The notes beneath the pieces were generated by a model. It was not told where the DNA came from, did no database searches, and saw nothing but the letters and a program-made list of their open reading frames with translations. A stretch of 64,000 nt of DNA from NCBI RefSeq assembly GCF_021245805.1, contig NZ_JAJJNF010000001.1, forward strand, positions 576,313 to 640,312, read 5' to 3'. Position numbers and translations under genes: made by a program. Of the stretch, positions 1 through 9,217 are shown piece by piece. Positions within the stretch are counted from its first letter, which is position 1. Each line of letters opens with the position of its first letter. This DNA is from Mangrovimonas futianensis. GTDB taxonomy: Bacteria > Bacteroidota > Bacteroidia > Flavobacteriales > Flavobacteriaceae.

Positions 1-386
1 CTATCTGATTTACCAATCCCTCGCATACTTTCTTCCTCCTTCTTCATATCTTCACTCAGCCCCTTCCTGATGACATCCAAACTATCCATTACCTTTTGGA
101 TTATTTCATCATAGTCATCTACTCGATAAGCATAGTAATTATTATTTTCTACAAATTGCAGGCTATCTATTTGGTATTTTTTGTAAATGTATTGATCAGG
201 GACTATCCCATTGTTTTCCAACATTTTTTTATTAACTCCTTTGGCAGAATTTACAAGGGCTAAATCTAAAAGTATATGCACCATTTGATCCTTTGACAGT
301 AAGTTTTCCGGTTCTTCAGGCATTTTAACATCATGACAACCCAAAAAAACTGCTAATACCAAGAATAAGAGCACCCCTTTTTTCAT
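1..386 (-). CDS. DUF4296 lipoprotein (3' part cut by window edge)
   Basis: The reading frame starts at the ATG whose complement lies at 384-386 and runs off the left edge, giving about 128 residues. It opens with a lipoprotein signal (MKKGVLLLFLVLAVFLGC, lipobox LGC, Cys18), followed by a charged helical region with YKKYQIDSLQF and a DYDEIIQKV stretch. This matches DUF4296, a small Bacteroidota lipoprotein family of unknown role. The start overlaps the dihydroorotase stop by 4 bp (ATGA), so the two are translationally coupled. The family commonly sits beside dihydroorotase and polyprenol-phosphate mannose synthase in flavobacteria (known synteny). The C-terminus is not visible. Confidence 0.8.
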   Translation of the reverse strand, partial: MKKGVLLFLVLAVFLGCHDVKMPEEPENLLSKDQMVHILLDLALVNSAKGVNKKMLENNGIVPDQYIYKKYQIDSLQFVENNNYYAYRVDDYDEIIQKVMDSLDVIRKGLSEDMKKEEESMRGIGKSD

Positions 387-1729
387 CTATTGAATGTTAA
401 TCTTTTAGCAAACCTTTTTTCATTTACCTTGGAGCTTTCATAAGCCACATTACCATTCAATAAGGTATGAGTAATCCGCGACTTAAAAGTGACCCCTTCA
501 AAAGGTGACCAACCACATTTGTATAAAATATTAGATTTATTGACGGTCCATGGATTGGCAGGATTTACCACCACCAAATCAGCATAGTATCCTTCTCTAA
601 TAAAACCTCTTTTTTCAACTTCAAACAGAATCGCTGGATTGTGGCACATTTTTTCTACCAATTTCTCCAGAGATATTTTACCGCGATGATGCATCTCAAA
701 CATGGCTACCAAAGCATGTTGAACCAAAGGCCCGCCTGATGGTGCTTGCGTGTACACATTATTTTTTTCCTCCCAAGTATGTGGAGCATGATCTGTTGCA
801 ATAACATCTATTCGATCATCCAATAATGCCTTCCAAAGTTCATCCCTATCCTTTGCGGTTTTAACGGCCGGATTCCATTTAATTAATGTCCCCTTCTTCT
901 CATAGTCTTCATCAGTAAACCAAAGATGGTGAATACAAACCTCGGCCGTAATTTTTTTCTCCTTTAATGGCAATTTGTTTGAGAATAATTTGGTTTCCCT
1001 TCCTGTTGACAAATGGAATACATGAAGTCGAGCACCTGTTTTCTTCGCCAATTCAATAGCCTTTGAAGAAGACAAATAACAAGCTTCCTCGCTCCTGATT
1101 TTGGGATGCATCTCCATTGGAATGTCATCGCCATACTCTTTAAGATAGGCTTCAAGATTATTCTTAATAGTTTGCTCATCTTCACAATGCACAGAAATAA
1201 CCATATCGGTGCTTGAAAATATTTTCTCTAAAACCTCAGGATTATCGACCAACATATTCCCTGTAGAAGACCCTAAAAACAACTTTAATCCAGCTACATC
1301 TTTGGGATCTACCTTTAAAATTTCATCAAGATTATCATTGGTTCCTCCAAACATAAAAGAGTAATTGGCATAAGAACTTTTTGAGGCAATTCTGAATTTT
1401 TCTTCCATCGCCTCAAGATTTACAGTTTGTGGATTGGTATTAGGCATTTCCACAAATGAAGTAATACCACCCGCAATGGCGGCTTTAGACTCTGTTTCTA
1501 TTGTAGCTTTATGGGTCAACCCAGGCTCCCTAAAATGGACTTGGTCATCAATAACTCCAGGCATAACATAATTACCTTCCACATCTATCACTTTAACCTG
1601 CGCAGATTTGGCACTGATACTGCTATCTATTTCCTTTATGAAGGCATCCTCAATTAAAATATCACCATCAAAAATTTTCCCTTCATTTATGATTCGAGCA
1701 TTCTTTAAAAGAATAGTGTTCTTTGCCAT
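383..1729 (-). CDS. pyrC: Dihydroorotase-like amidohydrolase
   Basis: A 448-residue protein of the class I dihydroorotase/cyclic amidohydrolase family, which interconverts carbamoyl-aspartate and dihydroorotate in pyrimidine synthesis. Visible active-site elements are DDQVHFREPG (61-70), the likely carboxylated lysine K149 in GLKLFLGS, H181, H239 and D313 in ATDHAPH. The usual HxH metal pair appears as Q63-x-H65, so the first metal-binding His is Gln. From memory this variant is common in Bacteroidota orthologues. The gene overlaps the glycosyltransferase upstream by 25 bp and the DUF4296 gene downstream by 4 bp, which indicates one operon. An alternative is a non-DHOase amidohydrolase, but length and context favour PyrC. 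Confidence 0.87.
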   Translation of the reverse strand: MAKNTILLKNARIINEGKIFDGDILIEDAFIKEIDSSISAKSAQVKVIDVEGNYVMPGVIDDQVHFREPGLTHKATIETESKAAIAGGITSFVEMPNTNPQTVNLEAMEEKFRIASKSSYANYSFMFGGTNDNLDEILKVDPKDVAGLKLFLGSSTGNMLVDNPEVLEKIFSSTDMVISVHCEDEQTIKNNLEAYLKEYGDDIPMEMHPKIRSEEACYLSSSKAIELAKKTGARLHVFHLSTGRETKLFSNKLPLKEKKITAEVCIHHLWFTDEDYEKKGTLIKWNPAVKTAKDRDELWKALLDDRIDVIATDHAPHTWEEKNNVYTQAPSGGPLVQHALVAMFEMHHRGKISLEKLVEKMCHNPAILFEVEKRGFIREGYYADLVVVNPANPWTVNKSNILYKCGWSPFEGVTFKSRITHTLLNGNVAYESSKVNEKRFAKRLTFNR

Positions 1730-2457
1730 GTTTTTTTATGATTGAAAATACTTTTTAATTTCATTTTTATTACTCCAAAAATAGCTTCAGAAATAATTCC
1801 TTTACTCATTTTTGATTTCCCTTTGGTTCTATCTGTAAAAATAACAGGAACCTCAACAATTTCATACCCTAATAAATGGGTTTTAAACTTCATCTCAATT
1901 TGAAAGGCATACCCAACAAATTCTATCTTATCCAAATTTATAGATTCCAAAACTTCCCTTCTATAACAAACAAACCCAGCAGTTGTGTCGTGTATTTCCA
2001 TACCGGTAACAAAGCGCACATACTTGGAGGCAAAATAAGACAGTAGAATTCTACTCATAGGCCAATTCACCACATTTACGCCAACTACATATCGCGACCC
2101 GATTGATAAATCGGCTCCTTTTGAACTACATGCCTCATAGAGCCTCACCAAATCGTTTGGATTATGCGAAAAATCGGCATCCATTTCAAAAATATAATGA
2201 TAGTCCTTCTGGAGTGCCCATTTAAATCCTTCAATATAAGCGGTACCTAACCCGGTTTTACCTTCCCGTTCCAATAAGAACAGCTGATTATGAAACTCTT
2301 CTTGAAGTTCCTTTACCTTGTAACCAGTCATATCAGGTGAGTTATCATCAACTACCAAAATATGAAACTCCTTAGGCTGCGAAAAAACAGCACGGATAAT
2401 GGCTTCAATATTTTCAATTTCGTTAAAGGTAGGTATGATCACTAAGGCGTCCGCCAT
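1705..2457 (-). CDS. Polyprenol monophosphomannose synthase (GT2)
   Basis: A family 2 glycosyltransferase resembling dolichyl-phosphate mannose synthase: it moves mannose from GDP-mannose to a polyprenyl phosphate on the cytoplasmic face of the membrane. N-terminal VIIPTFNE, VVDDNSPD and the metal-binding MDADFSHNP (D93-x-D95) are present. The protein has 250 residues and no C-terminal membrane domain, as for the soluble single-domain type. I place the start at the ATG ending at 2457. A TTG two codons upstream is possible but less likely. It is the first gene of the minus-strand operon with dihydroorotase and DUF4296. Confidence 0.88.
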   Translation of the reverse strand: MADALVIIPTFNEIENIEAIIRAVFSQPKEFHILVVDDNSPDMTGYKVKELQEEFHNQLFLLEREGKTGLGTAYIEGFKWALQKDYHYIFEMDADFSHNPNDLVRLYEACSSKGADLSIGSRYVVGVNVVNWPMSRILLSYFASKYVRFVTGMEIHDTTAGFVCYRREVLESINLDKIEFVGYAFQIEMKFKTHLLGYEIVEVPVIFTDRTKGKSKMSKGIISEAIFGVIKMKLKSIFNHKKTWQRTLFF

Positions 2458-2562
2458 TGACAAGGAATTTTCAGCAAATGTAAGTTAATTATTATTGATG
2501 ACTTTTTAAATATTACTTAAATTAAAAAGACCGGTATCAAAATTTTGTAATAATTTTAAACC

Positions 2563-3219
2563 ATGCTAAGAGATTATGACACGCATGACTTATTTACCAT
2601 CCTTATGGTAACAGGAATTATTTTGGTAGCTGCCTCCAAATTGTTTTTTGAAAGGCGGTTTAACCAATTTATAGGGATTTTTGTAAGCTCAACTTACCTC
2701 AAGGTCTATGAAAAAAATCAAAAGTTTTTTGATTACTTCGACAGCTTGTTATTTGTCAATCTCATTTTCTCCCTAGCTATTTTTATTTGGATCACACTTA
2801 ATACAGTTTTTGAACCCATTGAAATATCTGCAAATAATCTTCTTAGACTTATATTGGCAATCAGTGTCTTTATACTGGTAAAGGTGCTTATAGAAAGGTT
2901 GGTGGCAAGTATATTCAACATCGACAAACTGATCGACGAATACCTTTTTCAAAAAATTTCCTACAAAAACTTTTTGGGTATTCTATTAGTCCCCATAAAT
3001 GCCGTTTTATTATACAGTTTGACACCCAATAAAACCATCATTCTTATTGTTATTGCCCTCCTGTTTTTAGTCAATTTAGTAGGTCTAATCACCTCTTACA
3101 AATCACATCAAAGTTTAATTAAAAAGGAATTCTTTTATTTTATTTTGTATCTTTGCGCACTTGAAATCGGACCTTATCTGATTTTATACAAGTTGTTTAT
3201 TGAAACTGCAAAAGCATAA
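2563..3219 (+). CDS. DUF4271 integral membrane protein
   Basis: A 218-residue protein with six or seven hydrophobic segments, starting about residue 12 and ending near the C-terminus, with a charged loop around residues 105-130. It matches the DUF4271 family of Bacteroidota membrane proteins, whose function is unknown. It lies 14 bp upstream of hemD and is likely cotranscribed. It is divergent from the mannose synthase operon across a 105-bp AT-rich gap. A TATCTTTG element (TAnnTTTG type) inside its 3' part, at 3148-3155, might act as an internal promoter for hemD. That is only a motif match. Confidence 0.85.
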   Translation: MLRDYDTHDLFTILMVTGIILVAASKLFFERRFNQFIGIFVSSTYLKVYEKNQKFFDYFDSLLFVNLIFSLAIFIWITLNTVFEPIEISANNLLRLILAISVFILVKVLIERLVASIFNIDKLIDEYLFQKISYKNFLGILLVPINAVLLYSLTPNKTIILIVIALLFLVNLVGLITSYKSHQSLIKKEFFYFILYLCALEIGPYLILYKLFIETAKA

Positions 3220-3233
3220 AACTGACTTATCCT

Positions 3234-3983
3234 ATGAAAGTGAAAACAATTTTAGTGTCTCAACCCGAACCTAAAATAGAAAATTCGCCCTATTTTGATC
3301 TACAAGAGAAACAAAAAGTTAAAATTGATTTTAGACCCTTTATTCATGTCGAAGGTGTAGAAGCCAAAGAAATTAGACATCAAAAGGTCGACCTTAACAA
3401 TTACTCGGCTATTATTCTTACGAGTAGAAATGCTGTGGACCATTTCTTCAGAGTAGCAGAAGAAATGCGCTTTAAGGTTCCTGATACCATGAAATATTTT
3501 TGTCAGTCTGAGGCTGTTGCTTACTATTTGCAAAAATATGTGGTTTACAGAAAACGTAAAATTTATGTAGGTAAGAGAACGTTTGCTGAATTATCTCCTT
3601 TAATCAAAAAATATAAGGACGAAAAATTCTTACTTCCTACCACCGACAAATTGAAGCCTGAAGTTCCTGAAATTCTAAACAATTTGGGAATTGATTGGAA
3701 AGAAGCTATTTTTTATAGAACCGTGATCAGTGATTTATCTGATCTAGCTAATGTTTATTACGATATCCTAGTTTTCTTTAGTCCTTCAGGAATTGAATCC
3801 CTTTTTCACAATTTCCCTGATTTCAAACAAAATAACACGCGTTTAGCTGTTTTTGGGAACACCACTCTTAAAGCAGTTGAAGAGAAAGGATTAAGGGTTG
3901 ATATTCAAGCACCCACTCCAGAGACGCCTTCTATGACAATGGCGCTTGAGAAATACATTAATGAAGTAAACAAAAAGAAGTAA
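3234..3983 (+). CDS. hemD: Uroporphyrinogen-III synthase
   Basis: A 249-residue HemD-family protein that cyclises hydroxymethylbilane to uroporphyrinogen III in tetrapyrrole synthesis, in the cytoplasm. Visible family features are the two-lobe pattern with SAIILTSRNAVDHFF in lobe one and DILVFFSPSGIESL in lobe two, then FGNTTLKAVEEKGLR and a closing PTPETPSM. Sequence conservation in this family is always low. The Bacteroidota pairing with DUF4271 immediately upstream strengthens the call. It ends just before a strong bidirectional terminator. No other heme genes are in the window. Confidence 0.85.
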   Translation: MKVKTILVSQPEPKIENSPYFDLQEKQKVKIDFRPFIHVEGVEAKEIRHQKVDLNNYSAIILTSRNAVDHFFRVAEEMRFKVPDTMKYFCQSEAVAYYLQKYVVYRKRKIYVGKRTFAELSPLIKKYKDEKFLLPTTDKLKPEVPEILNNLGIDWKEAIFYRTVISDLSDLANVYYDILVFFSPSGIESLFHNFPDFKQNNTRLAVFGNTTLKAVEEKGLRVDIQAPTPETPSMTMALEKYINEVNKKK

Positions 3984-4002
3984 GTTTTTGACTTATTCAA
4001 AA

Positions 4003-4036
4003 TAAAAAGCGACTACTTAAAGTAGTCGCTTTTTTT
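4003..4036. terminator. Bidirectional intrinsic terminator after hemD
   Basis: A perfect A-flanked stem, AAAAAGCGACTACTT with its complement, is followed by a T run on both strands. It lies between the convergent ends of hemD (plus) and the T9SS leucine-rich gene (minus) and can serve both. Confidence 0.9.
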
Positions 4037-4053
4037 ATGACGTATGATTTTCC

Positions 4054-5010
4054 TTATTGAATGACCAGCTTCTTAATTTCTATATGGTCATCAACAAACA
4101 ATTTGGCCATGTAGATCCCACCAGAAAGATGAGACATATTTATGGCATTACTCCCTTCTAACAATTCACTAGAATGCACCATTTTCCCTGTAACACTATA
4201 AATTTCAAGTTGAGCAGTTTGGTTTCCATTTAAACGAACATTTAGATTATTACTAACCGGATTGGGATACACTTGGAATCCTATTTCATTATCTACCTCT
4301 GATACAGATAGAGTGCATTCAGAGGATTCACTCATTAAAGTTGTTTGTGCATCTATGGTCCATCCAGACAAATATGCCGCACTAGGGTCATCAACAAACA
4401 AGCAGCTTAAGTTTCCATTAAAATCAGTATCAAATGAGGTGATATTAGCATTGTTTCCATTCCTTAAATCTATCAAAATTAAACTCGATCCGCCACCATT
4501 ATTATAAGCATCCAGAGTAACTAAATTGATATTTAAGCTCAAGTCAAGGGTAATTAAATTATTAGCTCTAACATTTAAATTTTGCAACGCAAAATTAGAA
4601 CTCAAATCCAGGCTATTTATAGCGGCATCTGGCATGTATAAATCTGTCAAATCAAACAAGCCAGCCACATCAATGCTTTCCAAAGAAGAACAGCTCTCAC
4701 ATGAAATAGATTCCAATTGGGGTAAGACCGAAAAATCAGCAAATTCCAAATTAGCATTATAACCTAAAATAATACCCGTAATGTTATCAAATGCCTCAAT
4801 ACCTGATAAATCTGTAATATCAAAGTTCTCAATATTCAAAACCTCAGTAAAGGCCGAAGCCGTTGCGGTTGGTATTTGGTTGTCATTGGGGATGTCGTCA
4901 AAAAAAGCCAAGGCTAATTCTAAATTAGAATCTGGTATTGCTGTATACTGGCAAACACCAGAAAAACCAAAGCTTAATAAAGCAATAAATAATAGTAGTT
5001 TTTGTTTCAT
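4054..5010 (-). CDS. Secreted leucine-rich-repeat protein with T9SS sorting domain
   Basis: A 318-residue protein with a cleavable signal peptide (hydrophobic to about residue 20, ending GVCQ). Leucine-rich repeats follow at about 40-215, with recurring units such as INSLDLSSNFALQNLNV. The C-terminal domain of about 75 residues carries YPNPVSNNLNV and ends in KKLVIQ. The tail is the type A T9SS sorting domain, so the protein should be exported through the Sec and type IX pathways and displayed or released. The LRR part suggests protein or glycan binding; no catalytic motif is seen. It is a single gene between two terminators. Confidence 0.85.
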   Translation of the reverse strand: MKQKLLLFIALLSFGFSGVCQYTAIPDSNLELALAFFDDIPNDNQIPTATASAFTEVLNIENFDITDLSGIEAFDNITGIILGYNANLEFADFSVLPQLESISCESCSSLESIDVAGLFDLTDLYMPDAAINSLDLSSNFALQNLNVRANNLITLDLSLNINLVTLDAYNNGGGSSLILIDLRNGNNANITSFDTDFNGNLSCLFVDDPSAAYLSGWTIDAQTTLMSESSECTLSVSEVDNEIGFQVYPNPVSNNLNVRLNGNQTAQLEIYSVTGKMVHSSELLEGSNAINMSHLSGGIYMAKLFVDDHIEIKKLVIQ

Positions 5011-5070
5011 AGGATAAATTGGTTAATAGTTTGTCTTCTTAAACTTACCAATTTTTTAACATAAACAAAA

Positions 5071-5099
5071 AAAAATCAGATGAACAACATCTGATTTTT
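5071..5099 (-). terminator. Intrinsic terminator of pckA
   Basis: A 12-bp stem (AAAAATCAGATG, loop AACAA, complement) sits just after the pckA stop codon. T runs occur on both strands, so it may also block read-through in the other direction. Confidence 0.85.
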
Positions 5100-5112
5100 A
5101 GGTATTTGTATT

Positions 5113-6729
5113 TTAAAAGCTATATCGCTGTGGTCCTCCCCGTCTGATTTCTTCACTGGCAAAAGATTCAAATTTTTTGAAATTTTCCCTAAAAGCATTT
5201 GAAAGTTTAAAAGCTGTTGTATAATACGCTTTGTCATTATTCCAAGTAGTTCTTGGACTTAAAACTTCAGATGGTACTCCTGGACAATGTCTAGGTTGTG
5301 CCACCCCAAATACAGAATGAATATGGTAATCGTCATAATTGTATAATCCCAAATCACCATTTAAAACGGCATTGATCATAGCTCTTGTATACTTTAATTT
5401 CATTCGGGTTCCTACACCATAAGGTCCACCAGTCCAACCAGTATTGACCAACCAAACGTTAACCCCAGCTTCCTTCATTTTTTTGCTCAACATTTCAGCG
5501 TACTTTGTTGGATGCAATGGCATAAAAGGCGCACCAAAACAAGCCGAGAAAGAGGGCTGCGGTTCTACAACACCCGCCTCTGTTCCCGCCACTTTAGCGG
5601 TATATCCCGAAATAAAATGGTAAGCAGCCTGAGCAGGAGTAAGCTTTGAAATTGGAGGTAAAACTCCAAAAGCATCAGCAGTAAGGAAAAAGATATTTTT
5701 TGGATTTTCACCAATTGACGGCTTTTTAATATTGTCTATGTGGTAAATAGGATAACTCACCCTTGTATTTTGAGTTATCGAGGTATCTTCATAATCAACT
5801 TCACCATTTGAATCCAAAATGACATTTTCTAGGATGGCTCCTTTTTTAATCGCTTGAAAGATTTCAGGTTCATTTTCCTGTGACAGATTGATGACTTTAG
5901 CATAGCAACCGCCTTCAAAATTAAATACTGTATTCTCGTTAGTCCAACCATGCTCATCATCACCAATCAAACTTCTGTTTGGGTCAGTTGACAAGGTAGT
6001 TTTCCCTGTACCAGATAGACCAAAGAAAATAGCAGTATCGCCATCTTTCCCAACATTGGCACTACAGTGCATAGGAAGGGTATTTTTGAAAACAGGTAAA
6101 ATAAAATTAAGTGCAGAGAAAATACCTTTTTTTATTTCCCCGGTATAACCAGTTCCTCCAATCAATGCTATCTTTCTTGTAAAATCCAAAATAGCAAAAT
6201 TATGTTGGCGTGTCCCGTCCACTTCAGGGTTAGCCATAAAACCGGGAGCATTGACCACAGTCCATTCTGGTGAGAAGTCTTCTAATTCTGTTTCATCAGG
6301 TCTTATGAACATATTATAAGCAAACATATTGCTCCATGGATATTCATTGATGACGCGAATGTTCAATTTATAGTTAGGGTCTGCACAAGCATAGGCATCT
6401 CTTACGAAAATTTCCTTTCCTGAAAGGTAATCTACAACTTTGTCATATAGTTTTTGAAATTGATCAGAATCAAAAGGAATATTGATATTTCCCCACCAAA
6501 CCTTGTCTTCTGTGATAGCATCCTTTACAATAAAACGATCTTTGGGAGACCTTCCCGTAAATTCACCTGTGTTAACTGCCAAAGTTCCATTTGCAGTTTC
6601 TACACCTTGTCCATTTTCAATAGTTACTTCTTGAAGTTCTTCTGGAGATAGTTGGTAATTTACCTGAGCATTCTTAATGCCATAGGGCTCTAACGAAATC
6701 GTTTTCGTTGTTTGGGTGTAATTAGCCAT
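5113..6729 (-). CDS. pckA: Phosphoenolpyruvate carboxykinase (ATP)
   Basis: A 538-residue ATP-type PEPCK that converts oxaloacetate and ATP to PEP, CO2 and ADP for gluconeogenesis. The kinase-1a P-loop GLSGTGKTT is at 237-245, the metal ligands are K200/K201 and H221 (MHCSAN), and the kinase-2 Asp is in LIGDDEHGW (D257/D258). The substrate-binding RSPKDRF is near 60. Length is normal. It is transcribed alone, with a -7 element TAGCTTTG 26 bp before the ATG and a terminator after the stop. The Ile-Gly-Gly-Thr-Gly and GVGTRMKLKYTRAM segments are also family-typical. Confidence 0.97.
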   Translation of the reverse strand: MANYTQTTKTISLEPYGIKNAQVNYQLSPEELQEVTIENGQGVETANGTLAVNTGEFTGRSPKDRFIVKDAITEDKVWWGNINIPFDSDQFQKLYDKVVDYLSGKEIFVRDAYACADPNYKLNIRVINEYPWSNMFAYNMFIRPDETELEDFSPEWTVVNAPGFMANPEVDGTRQHNFAILDFTRKIALIGGTGYTGEIKKGIFSALNFILPVFKNTLPMHCSANVGKDGDTAIFFGLSGTGKTTLSTDPNRSLIGDDEHGWTNENTVFNFEGGCYAKVINLSQENEPEIFQAIKKGAILENVILDSNGEVDYEDTSITQNTRVSYPIYHIDNIKKPSIGENPKNIFFLTADAFGVLPPISKLTPAQAAYHFISGYTAKVAGTEAGVVEPQPSFSACFGAPFMPLHPTKYAEMLSKKMKEAGVNVWLVNTGWTGGPYGVGTRMKLKYTRAMINAVLNGDLGLYNYDDYHIHSVFGVAQPRHCPGVPSEVLSPRTTWNNDKAYYTTAFKLSNAFRENFKKFESFASEEIRRGGPQRYSF

Positions 6730-6754
6730 GAGTTTTTGTTTTGAATTGTTGGTA

Positions 6755-6762
6755 CAAAGCTA
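6755..6762 (-). promoter_or_regulatory. pckA: Bacteroidota -7 element of pckA
   Basis: TAGCTTTG on the minus strand matches the Bacteroidota TAnnTTTG -7 box. No good TTTG -33 box is visible at 17-21 bp, so strength and use are uncertain. Confidence 0.5.
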
Positions 6763-6795
6763 AAACTTTATTTTTATTTAGCTCTTTTTAATGAT

Positions 6796-7185
6796 TTAAA
6801 CCTGTGACTTTTTTATAAAACCAACCAACATAACCACCCAAGCGGCTATTAATGCTGAACCTCCAACTGGTGTGATAAGAGCAATGGTTTTGAAATTAAA
6901 GGCAGACATCTCATTAGTAGCCAAACCATAAATAGATCCAGAAAAAAAGATAATACCGACAAGTATTAAAATAAAAATGGTTTTCTTAGTCTTAGCTTCT
7001 AAAATATTGGTCCCACCAACAAATAAAAGCAATATCGCGTGATACATTTGGTAGCGCACACCTGTTTCAAATGTAGTTAGTTGCTCGGGACTTAATACAG
7101 CTTTCAATCCATGGGCACCAAAAGCACCTAAAGCCACACTTAAGATTCCAAAAAGGGCTCCAGTTATTAAAATTTTCTGATTCAT
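6796..7185 (-). CDS. DUF423 small membrane protein
   Basis: A 129-residue protein with four hydrophobic helices. The conserved LGAFGAHGLK motif is near residues 20-29, followed by FETGVRYQMYHAI at about 40-52, both hallmarks of DUF423 (YgdD-like) membrane proteins. The function of the family is not established. It is transcribed toward pckA from its own region and is divergent from the saccharopine dehydrogenase gene, 79 bp away. Confidence 0.9.
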   Translation of the reverse strand: MNQKILITGALFGILSVALGAFGAHGLKAVLSPEQLTTFETGVRYQMYHAILLLFVGGTNILEAKTKKTIFILILVGIIFFSGSIYGLATNEMSAFNFKTIALITPVGGSALIAAWVVMLVGFIKKSQV

Positions 7186-7264
7186 CTAAAAAAGTATTTT
7201 AGGTTTTTATTGCTCATTCAATTCACTAAATTCGTGAACACAAAATTACTCAACTTAACTAATT

Positions 7265-8629
7265 ATGCGAAAAATATTGGTCATTGGTTCAGGCAAATCA
7301 TCGTCTTACTTGATAAAATATCTGCTTGACAAATCCGAGGAAGAAAATCTACTCATCATTGTTGGCGACAAAAATTTCAGTCATGCCCAAAAATTAGTAC
7401 ACAACCACAAAAACGGACAAGCCATTGTCTTTGATGTTTTTGATAAACAAGTTCGTGAAAATGCCATTGAAAATGCAGATATCGTGGTCTCCATGTTACC
7501 AGCTAGATTTCACATTGAAGCCGCAAAAGATTGTATCAAATTCAACAAGAACATGGTTACCGCATCCTATGTAAGCGATGACATGCAAAATCTGGATAAA
7601 GCAGCAAAGGATAAGGGTCTTGTTTTCATGAATGAAATTGGTGTGGATCCAGGAATTGATCACATGAGCGCCATGAAAGTGATTGACACCATTCGTGCTA
7701 AAGGCGGAAAAATGATTTTATTCGAATCCTTCACTGGGGGGCTGGTTGCGCCAGAAAGCGACAATAACCTATGGAATTATAAATTCACTTGGAACCCGAG
7801 AAACGTGGTCGTTGCAGGTCAAGGTGGCGCTGCTAAATTTCTGCAAGAAGGAACCTACAAGTACATACCTTATAACCGTTTATTTAGAAGAACCGAATTT
7901 TTAGATGTTGAAGGCTACGGAAGATTTGAGGCCTATGCCAATAGAGACTCCCTAAAATACCAATCGGCCTATGGTCTTGATCAAGTTAAAACCTTATACC
8001 GCGGTACCATGAGACGGGTTGGTTTTTCTAGAGCCTGGAATATGTTTGTGCAACTAGGCATGACAGATGATAGTTACACCATAGAGGATAGTGAGAACAT
8101 GACTTACAGAGATTTCGTAAATGCCTTTCTGCCATACAGTCCAACAGATTCTGTAGAACTCAAATTCAGACATCAATTGAAAATTGACCAAGACGATATT
8201 GTTTGGGATAAATTGGAAGAACTAGATATTTTTAGCCATTCCAAAAAAGTGGAACTCAGAGAAGCCACTCCGGCGCAAATACTTCAAAAGATTTTAATGG
8301 ACAGCTGGGACTTAGCTCCAGATGACAAAGATATGATTGTCATGTACCACAAATTTGGCTATGAACTTAACGGGAAAAAGCATCAAATAGACGCCACCAT
8401 GGTTACCACAGGTGAAGATCAAACGTACACCGCTATGTCTAAAACGGTAGGCTTGCCAGTAGCCATTGCTACCCTCGCCATTTTGAACAAAAAGATAACC
8501 ACTCCAGGTGTTCAAATCCCCATAACCAAAGAAGTATACGACCCTATTTTAAAGGAATTGGAAACCTTTGATATTCGGTTCCATGAGTATGAAGTTCCTT
8601 ATTTTGGCTATAATCCTTTAAACCTTTAG
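7265..8629 (+). CDS. Saccharopine dehydrogenase / carboxynorspermidine-synthase-like reductase
   Basis: A 454-residue NAD(P)-dependent oxidoreductase. The Rossmann start is VIGSGKSSSYLIKYLL (6-21), DIVVSMLPARFHIEAA follows near 74-89, and the C-terminal substrate domain has GIDHMSAMKVID and GPDD-like segments. It belongs to the saccharopine dehydrogenase C-terminal reductase family. Members act in lysine degradation or in synthesis of saccharopine- or carboxyspermidine-like adducts. No aminoadipate pathway genes are nearby. An Lrp/AsnC regulator lies 114 bp downstream on the same strand, which fits amino-acid control. Substrate is not determined from sequence. Confidence 0.85.
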   Translation: MRKILVIGSGKSSSYLIKYLLDKSEEENLLIIVGDKNFSHAQKLVHNHKNGQAIVFDVFDKQVRENAIENADIVVSMLPARFHIEAAKDCIKFNKNMVTASYVSDDMQNLDKAAKDKGLVFMNEIGVDPGIDHMSAMKVIDTIRAKGGKMILFESFTGGLVAPESDNNLWNYKFTWNPRNVVVAGQGGAAKFLQEGTYKYIPYNRLFRRTEFLDVEGYGRFEAYANRDSLKYQSAYGLDQVKTLYRGTMRRVGFSRAWNMFVQLGMTDDSYTIEDSENMTYRDFVNAFLPYSPTDSVELKFRHQLKIDQDDIVWDKLEELDIFSHSKKVELREATPAQILQKILMDSWDLAPDDKDMIVMYHKFGYELNGKKHQIDATMVTTGEDQTYTAMSKTVGLPVAIATLAILNKKITTPGVQIPITKEVYDPILKELETFDIRFHEYEVPYFGYNPLNL

Positions 8630-8743
8630 TGATAGATAGATGCCAATCTCATTCATTTTTTAAACAATTATTGTAAAACATTGATTTTAAGCTTTCATTT
8701 TAAAACTCAATGCTTACATTTACATTCCTAAAATTATACTATA

Positions 8744-9217
8744 GTGAAAGTTACAAATCAAAACCATATTGAAATCGATGGAATAGATAAACAAATCCTG
8801 CGCGCCCTTATGGAAGACGCAAGAACCCCTATCCTGGAAATAGCTCGACAAGTGGGCATTTCTGGAGCTGCTATTCATCAAAGATTGAGAAAATTAGAGA
8901 AGTCTGGTTTGCTTTCAGGATCTAAATTTATTATCAACCCCAAAGTATTAGGTTACACCACCATGGCTTTTATTGGTGTTTATTTAGATAAGGCCATGAA
9001 CAACCCTGAGGCGGTGAAACAATTAAAAAAAGTACCTGAAGTTATTGAATGTCATTACACCACTGGTAACTGGAGTATTTTTATCAAAATATTATGTAAG
9101 GACAATGAACATTTAATGCATTTGTTGAATAAAGAAATTCAATCCATCCCGGGAGTTTCTCGAACGGAAACCTTTATTTCACTGCAGCAGCAAATTGACC
9201 GTCAAATCCAAGTATAA
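8744..9217 (+). CDS. Lrp/AsnC family transcriptional regulator
   Basis: A 157-residue regulator. The winged helix-turn-helix covers about residues 13-62 (IDKQILRALMEDAR ... IARQVGISGAAIHQRLRKLEKSG) and the RAM ligand-binding domain about 75-150. It probably senses an amino acid and binds DNA as dimers or octamers. The start codon is GTG. The 15-residue stretch before the HTH is normal length. Its position after the saccharopine-dehydrogenase-like gene suggests that gene or lysine metabolism as a target (inference). It ends at a strong terminator. Confidence 0.93.
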   Translation: MKVTNQNHIEIDGIDKQILRALMEDARTPILEIARQVGISGAAIHQRLRKLEKSGLLSGSKFIINPKVLGYTTMAFIGVYLDKAMNNPEAVKQLKKVPEVIECHYTTGNWSIFIKILCKDNEHLMHLLNKEIQSIPGVSRTETFISLQQQIDRQIQV

